Shown here in pieces: positions 44,265-53,235 of a stretch of 64,000 nucleotides of DNA (its first letter is position 1; every line of letters starts with the position of its first letter). The notes beneath the pieces were generated by a model. That model worked only from the letters and a program-made list of their open reading frames with translations. It made no database searches and was not told the origin of the DNA. The DNA is from Bremerella cremea. GTDB lineage: Bacteria; Planctomycetota; Planctomycetia; Pirellulales; Pirellulaceae. The position numbers and the translations under genes were made by a program. The stretch spans positions 62,001-126,000 of the forward strand of contig NZ_QPEX01000011.1 of assembly GCF_003335505.1 (NCBI RefSeq), written 5' to 3'.

Positions 44265-44294
44265 AAAGGACGCTCAATGGTTTGAGCGTCCTTT
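44261..44294 (-). terminator. Terminator of the TolC-like gene
   Basis: A 13-bp perfect stem (44265-44277 with 44282-44294) closes a 4-base loop. On the minus strand it ends in a T-run. It lies 34 bases beyond the stop codon. Confidence 0.9.
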
Positions 44295-44327
44295 CTTCTC
44301 TGCTGTGGAGGGAACTTACAGCAATGA

Positions 44328-45881
44328 CTATTGTTGGCTGAACGTCTGGCCTCGCAGGGTGTCGCCGTCCTGGAAGTCGCCTGGTTCGTCCAAGCCGCCG
44401 GTAAGCAGCAGACCATCAATTTGGGCATGGGCTTTGGCCAATTCACCCAACGATTCGATGTATTGCAAATTCGTATCGAAGTAAGTTCGTCGCACAATCA
44501 ACACTTGGATGAAGGAGAACTCACCCGCCTCGTAAGCCTGTTCGGCCAAGTCAAGCGTTCGCTTCGCTTTGGGAAGAATCTGTTCTTCGTATCGCTTCAC
44601 AGCAACCATCGCTGAATCATACTGTCGCGAGACTTCCGCCAAGCGAGCTTTCAACGACATCTCGACACGCTTGACCGAGTGCGTTGCACGAGCATACTCG
44701 CGATAGGCGGCCGAGATGTTGCCACGGTTGGCGTTGAAGACCGGAATCGGAGCACCGACTTGCACGTTGATCATGCCACTGCCGGTACCGTTATCGTGAC
44801 CTGCTTGAAGCTGAGCGGTCAGGTTCGGGATGGCCTGGACCTCTTGCCGTGACAAGTTGGCTCGGGTCTTAGAGACGCGGCTGTAAGCAGAGCGAAGCTC
44901 GGGACTGTTGGCCAACAGGTTGTGGTAGACATCATCCCAATTCAAATCGCCTGTGGCAGGATTCAAACTACCGACTAATTGCGACTTCGACATTTCCGGC
45001 ACGCCTGCGATGGCGGCCATCGCTTGCCAAGCGGCATCCCACTTGAATTGAGCCTGTTGTCGCATGACTTCGACTTCGTTCAATTGGATTTCGGCTTGCA
45101 GCTGATCGGATTGAGCGGTTTCCATTGCCTTGAAGCGTTTCTCGGCTAGTTCCGCCCCCTTGGCGGCAACCTGTTGGAAGTTGTCGATCACTTCCATCCG
45201 CCGCTGAGCAACCAAAGCATCCAAGAATGCCATCCGCACATCGGTCAGCACGCGGAAACGTTGGGATTCAACATCCCATCGCTGCGCTTGGACCGCGTGG
45301 CCCAATACGTTCTCGTTGAGCTGTAGCTTATGAGCGGTGACAAATTCCTGCTCGACAAAAACCAAGTGTTGGTCCGTGTTTTGGTCGGCCAATTGGCTAC
45401 CGGTATAGCCAACGTTCGGGTTCGCGTAGCGTCCGACTTGGTATTGATAGTCCTGCGCCGCGAAGGCTGTCGCCGAGCTTTGACGAATCGTGGGATTGTT
45501 CGCTAAAGCCAAATCTTGAATTTGCTGTAGCGAAAGACCACCAATCATCCCATTGTCTACTGCCACAGGGGCTGGAGCCTGAGCAACCGAAAAAGTTGGT
45601 TGCTCGAAAGCATGAACCGCCGGCGGCAGGATGGTGGTAGGCTCTAACACCGGCGGCTGAATCTCTGACGATTGTTGGTGCGAAGCCAACTGCACCGGCG
45701 GTTGTGAATTAGGAATCGGTGCCGGCGAAGGATCGAATGCCGCAGTTTCCGAAATATCGGCCGGCAAAATCGTCTCTTGATAAGGCTGATCTAACTTGGC
45801 GGAAGACGTGGCACAGCCGACGACGCTCGACAATCCCAGCACAAACCACCAACTACCGCGACCTGAAGTCGTTACTGCCAT
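44328..45881 (-). CDS. TolC-family outer-membrane efflux lipoprotein
   Basis: The protein has 517 residues, starting at ATG 45881 behind GAGG. The signal peptide ends in lipobox-like SSVVGC. A Pro-rich linker reaches about residue 110, then two OEP/TolC repeats form the channel: one at about 130-310 (SLQQIQDLALANNPTIRQSS) and one at about 330-515 (YHNLLANSPELRSAYSRVSKTRA, RTLDLAEQAYEAGEFSFIQVL). It would be the outer-membrane part of a tripartite efflux pump. No membrane-fusion or inner-membrane pump gene is adjacent, so its partners are elsewhere. Confidence 0.9.
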   Translation of the reverse strand: MAVTTSGRGSWWFVLGLSSVVGCATSSAKLDQPYQETILPADISETAAFDPSPAPIPNSQPPVQLASHQQSSEIQPPVLEPTTILPPAVHAFEQPTFSVAQAPAPVAVDNGMIGGLSLQQIQDLALANNPTIRQSSATAFAAQDYQYQVGRYANPNVGYTGSQLADQNTDQHLVFVEQEFVTAHKLQLNENVLGHAVQAQRWDVESQRFRVLTDVRMAFLDALVAQRRMEVIDNFQQVAAKGAELAEKRFKAMETAQSDQLQAEIQLNEVEVMRQQAQFKWDAAWQAMAAIAGVPEMSKSQLVGSLNPATGDLNWDDVYHNLLANSPELRSAYSRVSKTRANLSRQEVQAIPNLTAQLQAGHDNGTGSGMINVQVGAPIPVFNANRGNISAAYREYARATHSVKRVEMSLKARLAEVSRQYDSAMVAVKRYEEQILPKAKRTLDLAEQAYEAGEFSFIQVLIVRRTYFDTNLQYIESLGELAKAHAQIDGLLLTGGLDEPGDFQDGDTLRGQTFSQQ

Positions 45882-46004
45882 TCCCATCCTCGCTACCGCC
45901 AGTATCAGCACTGACCTGGCTACCCTGAAAATCACTACAAGACCTGCTATAGTTCTCGGCGGAATATTCAGTACGAAATAATAGAAAAGCAGGGTGATAG
46001 CAGG

Positions 46005-46523
46005 CTACTTAATCACTTCGAAGTCAATCTGTACTAGCCCTTGGCTAAAATCGCGCGAATGTTTAACGGTTAACCGGATATCGCGGCCAATATGCCTTGC
46101 CAGTGGAATTCCTTCGCCCAGCAAAATCGGTTGGACAAACACCTTTAGCTCATCGATGGCACCCGCCTCGAGAAACGCTGCGGCCAGTTGTCCGCCACCT
46201 ACGAGCCAGATATCTTGCCCCGGCTGACTTCGCAGCCAGCCAACAAACTCGGAGACCGGTTGCCGCACAATCTCGGCATGCTGGCACTCGAACAGTTTTC
46301 GAGAGAAGACGTAGTTCTTTTGGTTGGCGTAAGGATAAGGCCTTAAGCTCAAGACGTGCTCGTACGTATGACGTCCTTGAATAACGGTGTCGATCGAGTT
46401 CAAGAACTGCGCGAAACCAAAGTCCTCGTTACCTTCCGCTTGAATCAACCAATCGATGGCACCATTAGGCCGAGCGATAAATCCATCGAGGCTGGCCGTC
46501 ACGAAGTAAACAATCTTTCTCAC
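46005..46523 (-). CDS. Dihydrofolate-reductase-like / RibD C-terminal family protein
   Basis: This 172-residue single-domain protein of the DHFR superfamily starts at GTG 46523 with GGAG ten bases upstream. It has RKIVYFVTASLDGFIARPNG, then DTVIQGRHTYEHVL, YVFSRKL and the NADPH-binding DIWLVGGGQLAAAFL. A final strand set is ELKVFVQPILLGEG. These match the YyaP/YwjB-type reductases, whose substrates are unknown. The frame extends upstream to 46583 without a better start. Confidence 0.87.
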   Translation of the reverse strand: MRKIVYFVTASLDGFIARPNGAIDWLIQAEGNEDFGFAQFLNSIDTVIQGRHTYEHVLSLRPYPYANQKNYVFSRKLFECQHAEIVRQPVSEFVGWLRSQPGQDIWLVGGGQLAAAFLEAGAIDELKVFVQPILLGEGIPLARHIGRDIRLTVKHSRDFSQGLVQIDFEVIK

Positions 46524-46660
46524 AGAATCGTATCTCCTACAACGCTGTTTCCTACAGACGCTTGCAGAACCCAAGCTGGCCAAAGCGGGCTCTCAGAAAT
46601 TGCTTGCGGCAAATCCATGAGCGTTGAGTACGCAGACGAACGGAAACAGTTCAGCAAGCG

Positions 46661-48421
46661 CTAATCGATCGGATCAACTGGTGCCTTTTCACCAAAGTCT
46701 GGCAGGGTTGGCTTGAGCATGTTCTGCCCCTGAGGATCAAACTTCCAAATGAATCTGCCGTTGGCGTCATCTTTGTCAAAGATTTCTAAGTCCTGCAAAT
46801 AGTCGACCAACCTAAAAAAAGAATCTCCTAAATAGATCCCCATCTGATCATCTAAACGATGGTGCCTGCGGAGAAAGATCAAAACCCCGACCGTTTCGTC
46901 CGAGTTCTTCTTACCAAAGGAAATCAGATCGATGCCGGCCTGCATCTGGACATCACTTAGCATTCGCAGGCACTCGTCATCGTCGGGATAGCGATCATGC
47001 TTCTGCTGAAAGGTTGCCACTTGCCGGGCTAACTTCACCATTTCGTAACGCTGGAAGTGACTGGCCGAGAAGTTGGTTTGAAAAACCATCTTTCCCGTAA
47101 AATCAGTCACGTCTAACCATAGATAGTCGTTATAGAAACCAGGAAAAGATATCGAGCCAAAAGGAGTGTAAGTCTGTGCCTCGTCGACATAATATTGATC
47201 GAGTTCCTGCTCCATCTTTTCAATGATGAGAGGAAGGTTTTCTGCATATAGTATTCGCTCGATAGCGGCCATTCGCCAATATGAAAAAGTAGGATTATTC
47301 ACCACCGGTGCGGCCAGTAAGTTATCGATCCAATCGACTACCGATTCGTCCATCTCACGTTTTAAAGCTCGGCGGATACTCAGCCGCAAACCTGGAATCG
47401 GTTGCAGCATTTCGTCATAAATATCAGCCGGCACTGGCGAGGACTTTCCCAACACTGCCTGAAAAATAAGATAACGATAAAACTCGAACCACTGATAGGA
47501 TTGGCAATCGTCAATTTGCTCGTCCAGCAATTGGGTTCCCATCGTGCGGAGCAGTTGCAAGTCAAGCAGGACGGCATCTAGGTCGTTGTCGTACAGATGA
47601 ACCAGGGCATCGTAAGCCAGCAAGCGAGCTACCAGCGGATGCCAATCCTGAAATTGCTCGTCCGATTCGAGCACAAGCATTGGTAGTTGTTGCAGCGGTT
47701 CGTGGTAATGATCGACCAGCGGACGCAACTCGTTGATCTGTTTCGAACCTGGCACGAAGGCCCGCAGTAGCTTGGTATCGGGCAGCAAAAAACCTTCGGG
47801 GAATTTCGTTTTCATCGGTTGAAAATCGGTAACGTTCCCTCGCCAAACAGGCCGAGACTCTTGCATTAAGCTAAGCAATAAATCGTCGTGCGCCGCAGCC
47901 GCTTCCTTGTTTTGCTGGGGAGCTAACTTTTCTTGTGTGGCTAACTGCTCAGCATACTTTTCGCGAAGTCCCTTTAACTTCGAGCTTGCGTGCCAATCGG
48001 CTAAGACAAACACCCCCCACGCCAGCAGCACTGCCAATCCACCAGCGACAAACGTGCGAATCAACGGCCAAGTGCGAGCCCAGCGTTCTTTTTTCTCTTC
48101 AGCATTGCGCCGTGGCCACAAACCAACGAACGTTCCCAAGGCCATTCCCAGCAGAAAACCAATCCCCGAGGCCAAATAGTCGTTTTCGGATTGAGACAAC
48201 TCTACTTCGTTCAGCCCTATTTGCGACATGGAAACCTTGCCTGTCCAGATTCCGAAAACCAACAGACCAAGCAAGCCAACAATAGGCAGCCAACCGAACG
48301 TCGCCAAAAGAAATCCGCCCACCAGATTCCAGCGAAACTTCAAAAACAGAATCGCTAGGGCAAAGCCAACCAAACTCCAAGCCAGCAGAAAACTAATCAA
48401 CAGAATGATGTAAACGGTCAT
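46661..48421 (-). CDS. Large membrane protein, hypothetical
   Basis: The protein has 586 residues. Four hydrophobic helices lie at about 3-25, 33-58, 84-105 and 125-148 (GGLAVLLAWGVFVLADWH). A long cytoplasmic or periplasmic domain follows, rich in Leu, Gln and aromatics. The C-terminal region includes FPDFGEK-type endings (NMLKPTLPDFGEKAPVDP). A general architecture of planctomycete membrane proteins with a large soluble part is evident, but no named family is recognised. Confidence 0.68.
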   Translation of the reverse strand: MTVYIILLISFLLAWSLVGFALAILFLKFRWNLVGGFLLATFGWLPIVGLLGLLVFGIWTGKVSMSQIGLNEVELSQSENDYLASGIGFLLGMALGTFVGLWPRRNAEEKKERWARTWPLIRTFVAGGLAVLLAWGVFVLADWHASSKLKGLREKYAEQLATQEKLAPQQNKEAAAAHDDLLLSLMQESRPVWRGNVTDFQPMKTKFPEGFLLPDTKLLRAFVPGSKQINELRPLVDHYHEPLQQLPMLVLESDEQFQDWHPLVARLLAYDALVHLYDNDLDAVLLDLQLLRTMGTQLLDEQIDDCQSYQWFEFYRYLIFQAVLGKSSPVPADIYDEMLQPIPGLRLSIRRALKREMDESVVDWIDNLLAAPVVNNPTFSYWRMAAIERILYAENLPLIIEKMEQELDQYYVDEAQTYTPFGSISFPGFYNDYLWLDVTDFTGKMVFQTNFSASHFQRYEMVKLARQVATFQQKHDRYPDDDECLRMLSDVQMQAGIDLISFGKKNSDETVGVLIFLRRHHRLDDQMGIYLGDSFFRLVDYLQDLEIFDKDDANGRFIWKFDPQGQNMLKPTLPDFGEKAPVDPID

Positions 48422-48822
48422 GGGTTGGTAGGGGACTCGTGATAACGAAAGTTGTCTACGAAGTTAAAGGATCGTTTTAGCGAGCCCACTTCGACAGTTG
48501 CAGTGCGGCCAAGTCGCTTTGTCCAAAGATTATTGCTGCTTGCTCTGCCGTACGTTTCGCAGCACAATTTGGTCACACTTGTTCGATTCGTCAGAACCGT
48601 GCTCAATCGATCTTACTGCAATTCATATTCGCTACCTCAGGTTTAAGTTGAAAAACAACGCTGAAAACGCCGAGCGAGAAATTATCGTGTTTTTTTCGCC
48701 CATTTCACCGCGATATCATGCCACTGAACAGCCAAGGGCTTTGCGGAAACTGGGCCCATTGATTACGACAGAATAGGAGGGCTTTTGACATCGCATCTTT
48801 TTTTGGGGCAGCAAGAGACACG
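48422..48822. other. Intergenic region
   Basis: This 401-base divergent gap has only short, non-protein-like frames. No regulatory element was identified. Confidence 0.5.
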
Positions 48823-49023
48823 ATGAACGGAATACATGCAGGCAGCTATCGCAGTGCGTTAACGACCGCCCAAGAGGAATTTGAGTTGGATATGTCGCGT
48901 CTCAAAAAGGCGTTAGCCGATGCGACTTGCTTCGAAGAAGAAGAGGCGATCGTTCTGCAAATGCGTGAGCGTGAAGCAAAACATCGTGACTTGGTCGCCT
49001 CGTTACAGCGTTCTCTCTTTTAA
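48823..49023 (+). CDS. Small helical protein, hypothetical
   Basis: The frame encodes 66 residues, mostly alpha-helical and Glu/Ala/Leu/Arg-rich (TAQEEFELDMSRLKKALADA, EEEEAIVLQMREREAKHRD). It could form a short coiled coil. The ATG at 48823 follows AAGAGA. It lies alone in a long gap, so it may be a real small gene; sequence composition supports coding, but no homologue can be named. Confidence 0.5.
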   Translation: MNGIHAGSYRSALTTAQEEFELDMSRLKKALADATCFEEEEAIVLQMREREAKHRDLVASLQRSLF

Positions 49024-49710
49024 CGGCTATCTGAACCAAACGCGCCACGCCCAATAACTGGTTATTCCCAGTGACACACACGAATAAGCTAGACAAAAGC
49101 CGCCAAATAGAACCGTTAATAGCATCGAATCACCTTATTGCATGATGGGAACTCGCCAGCGATTGCCAATCTCGCTCTACCCATCGAGACATCCCTGATG
49201 CAGCTAGGTGATTTGAAATAACCGCGAACCAGGGCTGTATCCGTCACTTCTTGACAATCTGAGCCCAATTCCCCGCATTATGAGGGGAAAATACCTCGCG
49301 GAGCGGCGAGAATTAATACGGCTGCGGAATGTCTGCGAGGCCCCTTTGCCCCCAGAATAAAATGTCTTGCTGCCGGGAATCGATCACGGGAGGTTTTCCA
49401 GATTATCGAGAAGGCAAATCTAGCTAGCAGCCCCAGGGCATAACCGGCATATTCTTTCCAATCGACCGCTGGGGCCTTAGTTTGGTCGAAAGTGATGCCA
49501 CTGGGTAGCGATTTAGGCCTTGGCAACCCCAGCAAATTCCAACCATCGTACATCCCGGGCTCGCTAGGCAATGTTACAATTGAGTCATAGTCAGGTCGAA
49601 TCGATTCCATGGGAGGTGGCAATCGGTCTCGTCTCAACAACGGAGCCGATCTGAGAAAATCAAACGGCTATTAGGCTGCTTTCAGACACCCCGAGGAAGG
49701 AAACAGATAC
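49024..49710. other. Intergenic region with a degenerate minus-strand frame
   Basis: This 687-base gap contains the doubtful frame at 49278-49640 and otherwise no recognisable signals. A good Shine-Dalgarno (GAGGAAGGAAA) for the stress-protein gene lies at its right end. Confidence 0.45.
49278..49640 (-). pseudogene. Doubtful frame, possible remnant
   Basis: The frame encodes 120 residues. The middle (YDGWNLLGLPRPKSLPSGITF, KEYAGYALGLLARFAF) looks protein-like, while the C-terminal part (ILGAKGPRRHSAAVLILAAP) does not. It could be the degraded remnant of a gene or chance. No family is recognised. Confidence 0.25.
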
Positions 49711-50574
49711 ATGATTCGCAGCGCACTACTGGCTCTCGACAATTCCCCGTCCAGCAAGATCGCGTTGGACATGGCGATTTCGTTGTGCCAACGTTACGTT
49801 GAAAAGAACAATGGTCGAACCGACACCATCCATCTGTCTGGTGTTGCCGTGGTTGATCTTCCCGGCATCAAGGCGCCCACAAGCGTTCCGATTGGGGCAG
49901 GGGCCTACAAAAAGCAGCGTGACGAAACGTTGCTCAAAGAAGCCCAAGAGCGGATGGAACAAATCCTGCAAGAGTTTGAACAGCGCTGCCAGGCCGATAA
50001 CATTCCTTACTCTTGTATTCCCAGCGAAGGCTTGCCCTACGAACAAATCGAACGGCATGCCCTAAGCCACGACGTCATTTTGATTGGTAAAGAGACCAAC
50101 TTTCACTTTGAAACAAGCGAGTATGTTGGCGCTACTGTGCGAAAGCTGTTGGTCGACAATGCCCGTCCAGTGATCGTTTACCCTGATCAACTGCCTGACA
50201 ATCATCGGGTGATGATCGCGTACGATGGTAGTAACCCGGCAGCGCATGCTTTGCAGCTTTGGACGCTGTTAGAAATCTACGGTCCACAAACCGAGATTCA
50301 CTTGGTAAGCATCAGTGGGGAAGAGACCAAAGCCCACGAACGTTTGGAAGAAGCGGCTAAATTCCTGGAGTTCCACGGCCTCACCGCTACCAAACATGCC
50401 ATTCTTAAAACCAAAAGCGTTGTCGAATTGCTTGCCGAAAAGGTCGCGGAACTAAGCCCTCGCATGGTCATTCTAGGCGCTTACGGTCGCGGTGGCTTCA
50501 AAGAAACCTTCTTCGGATCGTCGACGAACAAGATGCTGGAAACTGCCAACTGCCCCTTATTCTTGTACAAATAA
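49711..50574 (+). CDS. Universal stress protein with two UspA domains
   Basis: This 287-residue tandem UspA protein has domain 1 at about 1-145 (IRSALLALDNSPSSKIALD) and domain 2 at about 155-287 (HRVMIAYDGSNPAAHALQLW). The nucleotide-binding glycine motif is intact in the second domain (LGAYGRGGFKETFFGSSTNK). In the first, the loop is replaced (IGKETNFHFETSEYVGATV), so only the second domain may bind ATP. Such proteins help survival under stress. A strong terminator follows, suggesting a single-gene transcript. Confidence 0.88.
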   Translation: MIRSALLALDNSPSSKIALDMAISLCQRYVEKNNGRTDTIHLSGVAVVDLPGIKAPTSVPIGAGAYKKQRDETLLKEAQERMEQILQEFEQRCQADNIPYSCIPSEGLPYEQIERHALSHDVILIGKETNFHFETSEYVGATVRKLLVDNARPVIVYPDQLPDNHRVMIAYDGSNPAAHALQLWTLLEIYGPQTEIHLVSISGEETKAHERLEEAAKFLEFHGLTATKHAILKTKSVVELLAEKVAELSPRMVILGAYGRGGFKETFFGSSTNKMLETANCPLFLYK

Positions 50575-50617
50575 GCCGCTGCTTTCCATTGCCAAGTGCT
50601 TGATCAATTACTTCTTA

Positions 50618-50647
50618 ACGCCGTGTTTTGAGACACGGCGTTTTTTT
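50618..50647 (+). terminator. Terminator of the universal stress protein gene
   Basis: ACGCCGTGT (50618-50626) pairs with ACACGGCGT (50633-50641) around a 6-base loop, followed by a run of seven T residues. Confidence 0.92.
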
Positions 50648-50727
50648 ATTCCCCCTCGTTTGCTTGCACTATCAGACACGAATTGTAGGGTAACAGGGCA
50701 AGCATCAATTAATCGGGAGAATGCATC

Positions 50728-50943
50728 ATGTCTCGAAAATCACGGCAGCCTGTTCGCCGCGGGCAAGCGCTCAAAGGGCCCCTCCTCATGTTTAGCGGCC
50801 TTAGCGATATGGTGATGGCGGGCATCCTTTGGTTCATGCTGGGACAAGGCGATGTGATTTTCACACTTGTTTTCGGTGTCATGGCCTTAGCAGGTTTGGG
50901 ACTTATCGGCTTTGGCCTGATCACTACCCTAAGAAACGTTTGA
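50728..50943 (+). CDS. Small two-helix membrane protein, hypothetical
   Basis: The protein has 71 residues. A basic N-terminus (SRKSRQPVRRGQALKG) is followed by two hydrophobic helices (LMFSGLSDMVMAGILWFML and FTLVFGVMALAGLGLIGFGL). CGGGAG lies 9 bases upstream of the ATG. There is no named family, but composition and Shine-Dalgarno support a real gene. Confidence 0.65.
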   Translation: MSRKSRQPVRRGQALKGPLLMFSGLSDMVMAGILWFMLGQGDVIFTLVFGVMALAGLGLIGFGLITTLRNV

Positions 50944-51336
50944 TCAAGCGAAGGGTAGCGAACTCTCGCCCTCTCTATTACTCGCTCTTCTCCCGCGAGC
51001 CCTTTGCCTCCTAATCTTCTCCTGCTGTAAAAGAAATGCGCTTTTCGCGCAAAATCCCCCATAAAGAATGAACGCACTCAGTCCTTTAGAACTGCAAAAT
51101 TGGTTAACGACCAAACTTTCCTGAACGCATTTCAGCAGCCGTATCTCTAAATTACAGCTGATTTTACGTGATTCTCAGAGAAACCCCTCCTTTGGATAAG
51201 CAATTAAAGCTAAATAAACAATTCCGGCAATTTACGTTAAATGGGTCATATAAACTGTTTTAAATGGATTTACGAGTAGTTACTTTTAGGTAGAAACAAA
51301 TCCCTCCTTTACCCGATTTTCGAGAGGCCAGCTTTA
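50944..51336. other. Intergenic region before the PEP-CTERM gene
   Basis: This 393-base gap has no coding signal. The right half (from about 51160) is AT-rich. A TATAAA at about 51249 might be part of the promoter of the following gene. Confidence 0.4.
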
Positions 51337-52191
51337 ATGAAACTGTTACCCAAAACACTACTTGCTCTACTACTTCTGGGCTGTCTGGGGAGCGTCAGCC
51401 AGGCAGACATGCTTTCGTCGAATGTCTTCTTCGGAAGTGGAAACTCCAACCAATACTTTACCGTTTCGCAAGCGGGCGGCGTCGAAATCGGGATGCGAGC
51501 CAAGCTTCGCTATGATCCTAACGATGGAAATCAGCCTAAAAACTTTGACCAAAGTAGTGATCTAGGTTATGCCATTGAAGAAGGCTCTTACTACTTCTCG
51601 ACCCCCAATTACGGAACTGATCGAGCAATCTGGAATCTCGACTGGTCAGTCAATAGCGACTTCAACCAAGGTACGCCAGCTAGCACAACCAATAAGCTAT
51701 CAGCGTTTACTTACAACATTAATTTTGACTTCGATCCAGCAGGGGCGGGGAGCAACTCTTCGACTAACTACAATCCGGTAAATGAACTTTACAACGACAA
51801 CTCTTACGGAAATAAGACAACTACTTCAGCGAACGATGTCACACCTGGTCCGCTAGTCTTTGGTTTTATTCCAACTGCTCCCTTTGCATCGGATCTGAAT
51901 GATGACTATACAATCACGCAAAACTCGACGAACGTAGGCTTTTCTGGTTTGCTGCCAGGGACAGTTACGCAAAATGGTATCTACACGATCACCTTTAGCG
52001 TTCTTGATGGCTTGATCCCCATCGCGACAAATCAAATCAAGGTTTACGCCGGCGTGAACCCGCCAGCTGCAGTGCCTGAACCTGCTTCCATGGCCCTCTT
52101 CGGCATGGGTGTAGTTGGCCTGATTGGTGGTGGTGCGGCTCGTAAGCGTTTGAAGCAAAAACGGGAAGCCGCTAATAGCAACGAAGGCTAA
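51337..52191 (+). CDS. PEP-CTERM exported protein
   Basis: The protein has 284 residues. A signal peptide (LPKTLLALLLLGCLGSVSQA) starts the chain. The C-terminus has the PEP-CTERM sorting tail: VPEPASMALFGMGVVGLIGG then a basic end (RKRLKQKR), recognised by the exosortase system. The mature part is Asn/Ser/Thr-rich and lacks a known domain. The protein is likely cell-surface or matrix-associated. No exosortase gene is in the window. Confidence 0.88.
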   Translation: MKLLPKTLLALLLLGCLGSVSQADMLSSNVFFGSGNSNQYFTVSQAGGVEIGMRAKLRYDPNDGNQPKNFDQSSDLGYAIEEGSYYFSTPNYGTDRAIWNLDWSVNSDFNQGTPASTTNKLSAFTYNINFDFDPAGAGSNSSTNYNPVNELYNDNSYGNKTTTSANDVTPGPLVFGFIPTAPFASDLNDDYTITQNSTNVGFSGLLPGTVTQNGIYTITFSVLDGLIPIATNQIKVYAGVNPPAAVPEPASMALFGMGVVGLIGGGAARKRLKQKREAANSNEG

Positions 52192-52230
52192 GCCAGCCTA
52201 ACGGGCTAGGCTAATGAACGATCTGATACG

Positions 52231-52267
52231 ACGGCCTGCTCCCCAGTAAAAGGGTGCAGGCCGTTTT
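52231..52267 (+). terminator. Terminator of the PEP-CTERM gene
   Basis: ACGGCCTGC (52231-52239) pairs with GCAGGCCGT (52256-52264), extended by an inner CCC/GGG, and is followed by TTTT. Confidence 0.85.
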
Positions 52268-52416
52268 CGTAGGATGATTGCTTCTCGCCAGGGGCGTTTC
52301 GACACACTAAACTGAAGTGGTTGAAACAACTTCTATTTTTCCTTCCTGTCTTAAGTTTTACTGACCCAGTGAGCATCACTTCAGCGAAAACGATAAGCAT
52401 TGATAGCCGTAAGCGA

Positions 52417-53235
52417 ATGACCTCGCGTTTGTTGGCGTTCGCGCTAATCGGCCTCGTTGCTTTGGTGATTGGGGCAGGCGTCGTCATGAGCACGTCGACC
52501 CATTCTGGCGAACAGTTCGCCGTCGATGGCTTTCAAACCCGCAGCTTCTCGTATTACGAAGTTTTCGGCATTCGTCTCTCAGCCACCACCTATTTCGATC
52601 GGACCGGCAATTTCGAGGAAACGCTCGCCAAGAAGAAATGGATCACGGCAACGGGTAACAAACCCACCGACGACCAATGGATCACCGTCGAGCACGTTAC
52701 CGGCGGTCGCGCTTATACCAGTGACGCTCAGATCTTGCTCGATTACCTGGCAATGACTGCCACCGAAGGGGCGATTGATCTGCATACTTGGTCGATAAAC
52801 AACCCTGGCTATGCGGCGATTATGTGGCCAGAAGTCCAAACAGCAGCCCAAGGGAATATGTATATCTTGGTGCCTGATATCATCCACCACATGCTGCATC
52901 TAAGCGGCTCGACTGGTCACCCAGCTAAATCGCAGGAAATCGCCAATCTCAATAAGGAAGAACTCGCCACGTTAACGGCTCAGCAAACACAAAAGGGAAC
53001 TGAAATCCTTTATCCTTACCTCAAAAATCTCTATCTAGAAGCCGCCAAAGCAGCTCAAGGGGCGGATGACCCTACGCGAGCCAAGTTCTGTTACGAACAA
53101 GCGTTGCGGTTTGATCCCATGTCGACTGAAATTGCAGCCGAGCTGGCCAAATTCCCCGCCGAACCAACCGAGCAGCCGGCTAAGGAAGTAACCCCAGACG
53201 ATTCCAAATCATCGGAAGATGAATCTGAAAAGTGA
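52417..53235 (+). CDS. Membrane-anchored TPR-like protein coupled to the cysteine desulfurase gene
   Basis: The protein has 272 residues from ATG 52417. One N-terminal membrane helix (LLAFALIGLVALVIGAGVVM) is followed by a soluble region (VDGFQTRSFSYYEVFGI, VEHVTGGRAYTSDAQILLD) and a C-terminal TPR-like helix pair (RAKFCYEQALRFDPMSTEIA). An acidic Glu/Ser/Pro tail ends the chain. Its stop overlaps the GTG start of the next gene (GTGA), so translation is coupled with the cysteine desulfurase. Its function is unknown; a link to sulfur metabolism is inference. Confidence 0.68.
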   Translation: MTSRLLAFALIGLVALVIGAGVVMSTSTHSGEQFAVDGFQTRSFSYYEVFGIRLSATTYFDRTGNFEETLAKKKWITATGNKPTDDQWITVEHVTGGRAYTSDAQILLDYLAMTATEGAIDLHTWSINNPGYAAIMWPEVQTAAQGNMYILVPDIIHHMLHLSGSTGHPAKSQEIANLNKEELATLTAQQTQKGTEILYPYLKNLYLEAAKAAQGADDPTRAKFCYEQALRFDPMSTEIAAELAKFPAEPTEQPAKEVTPDDSKSSEDESEK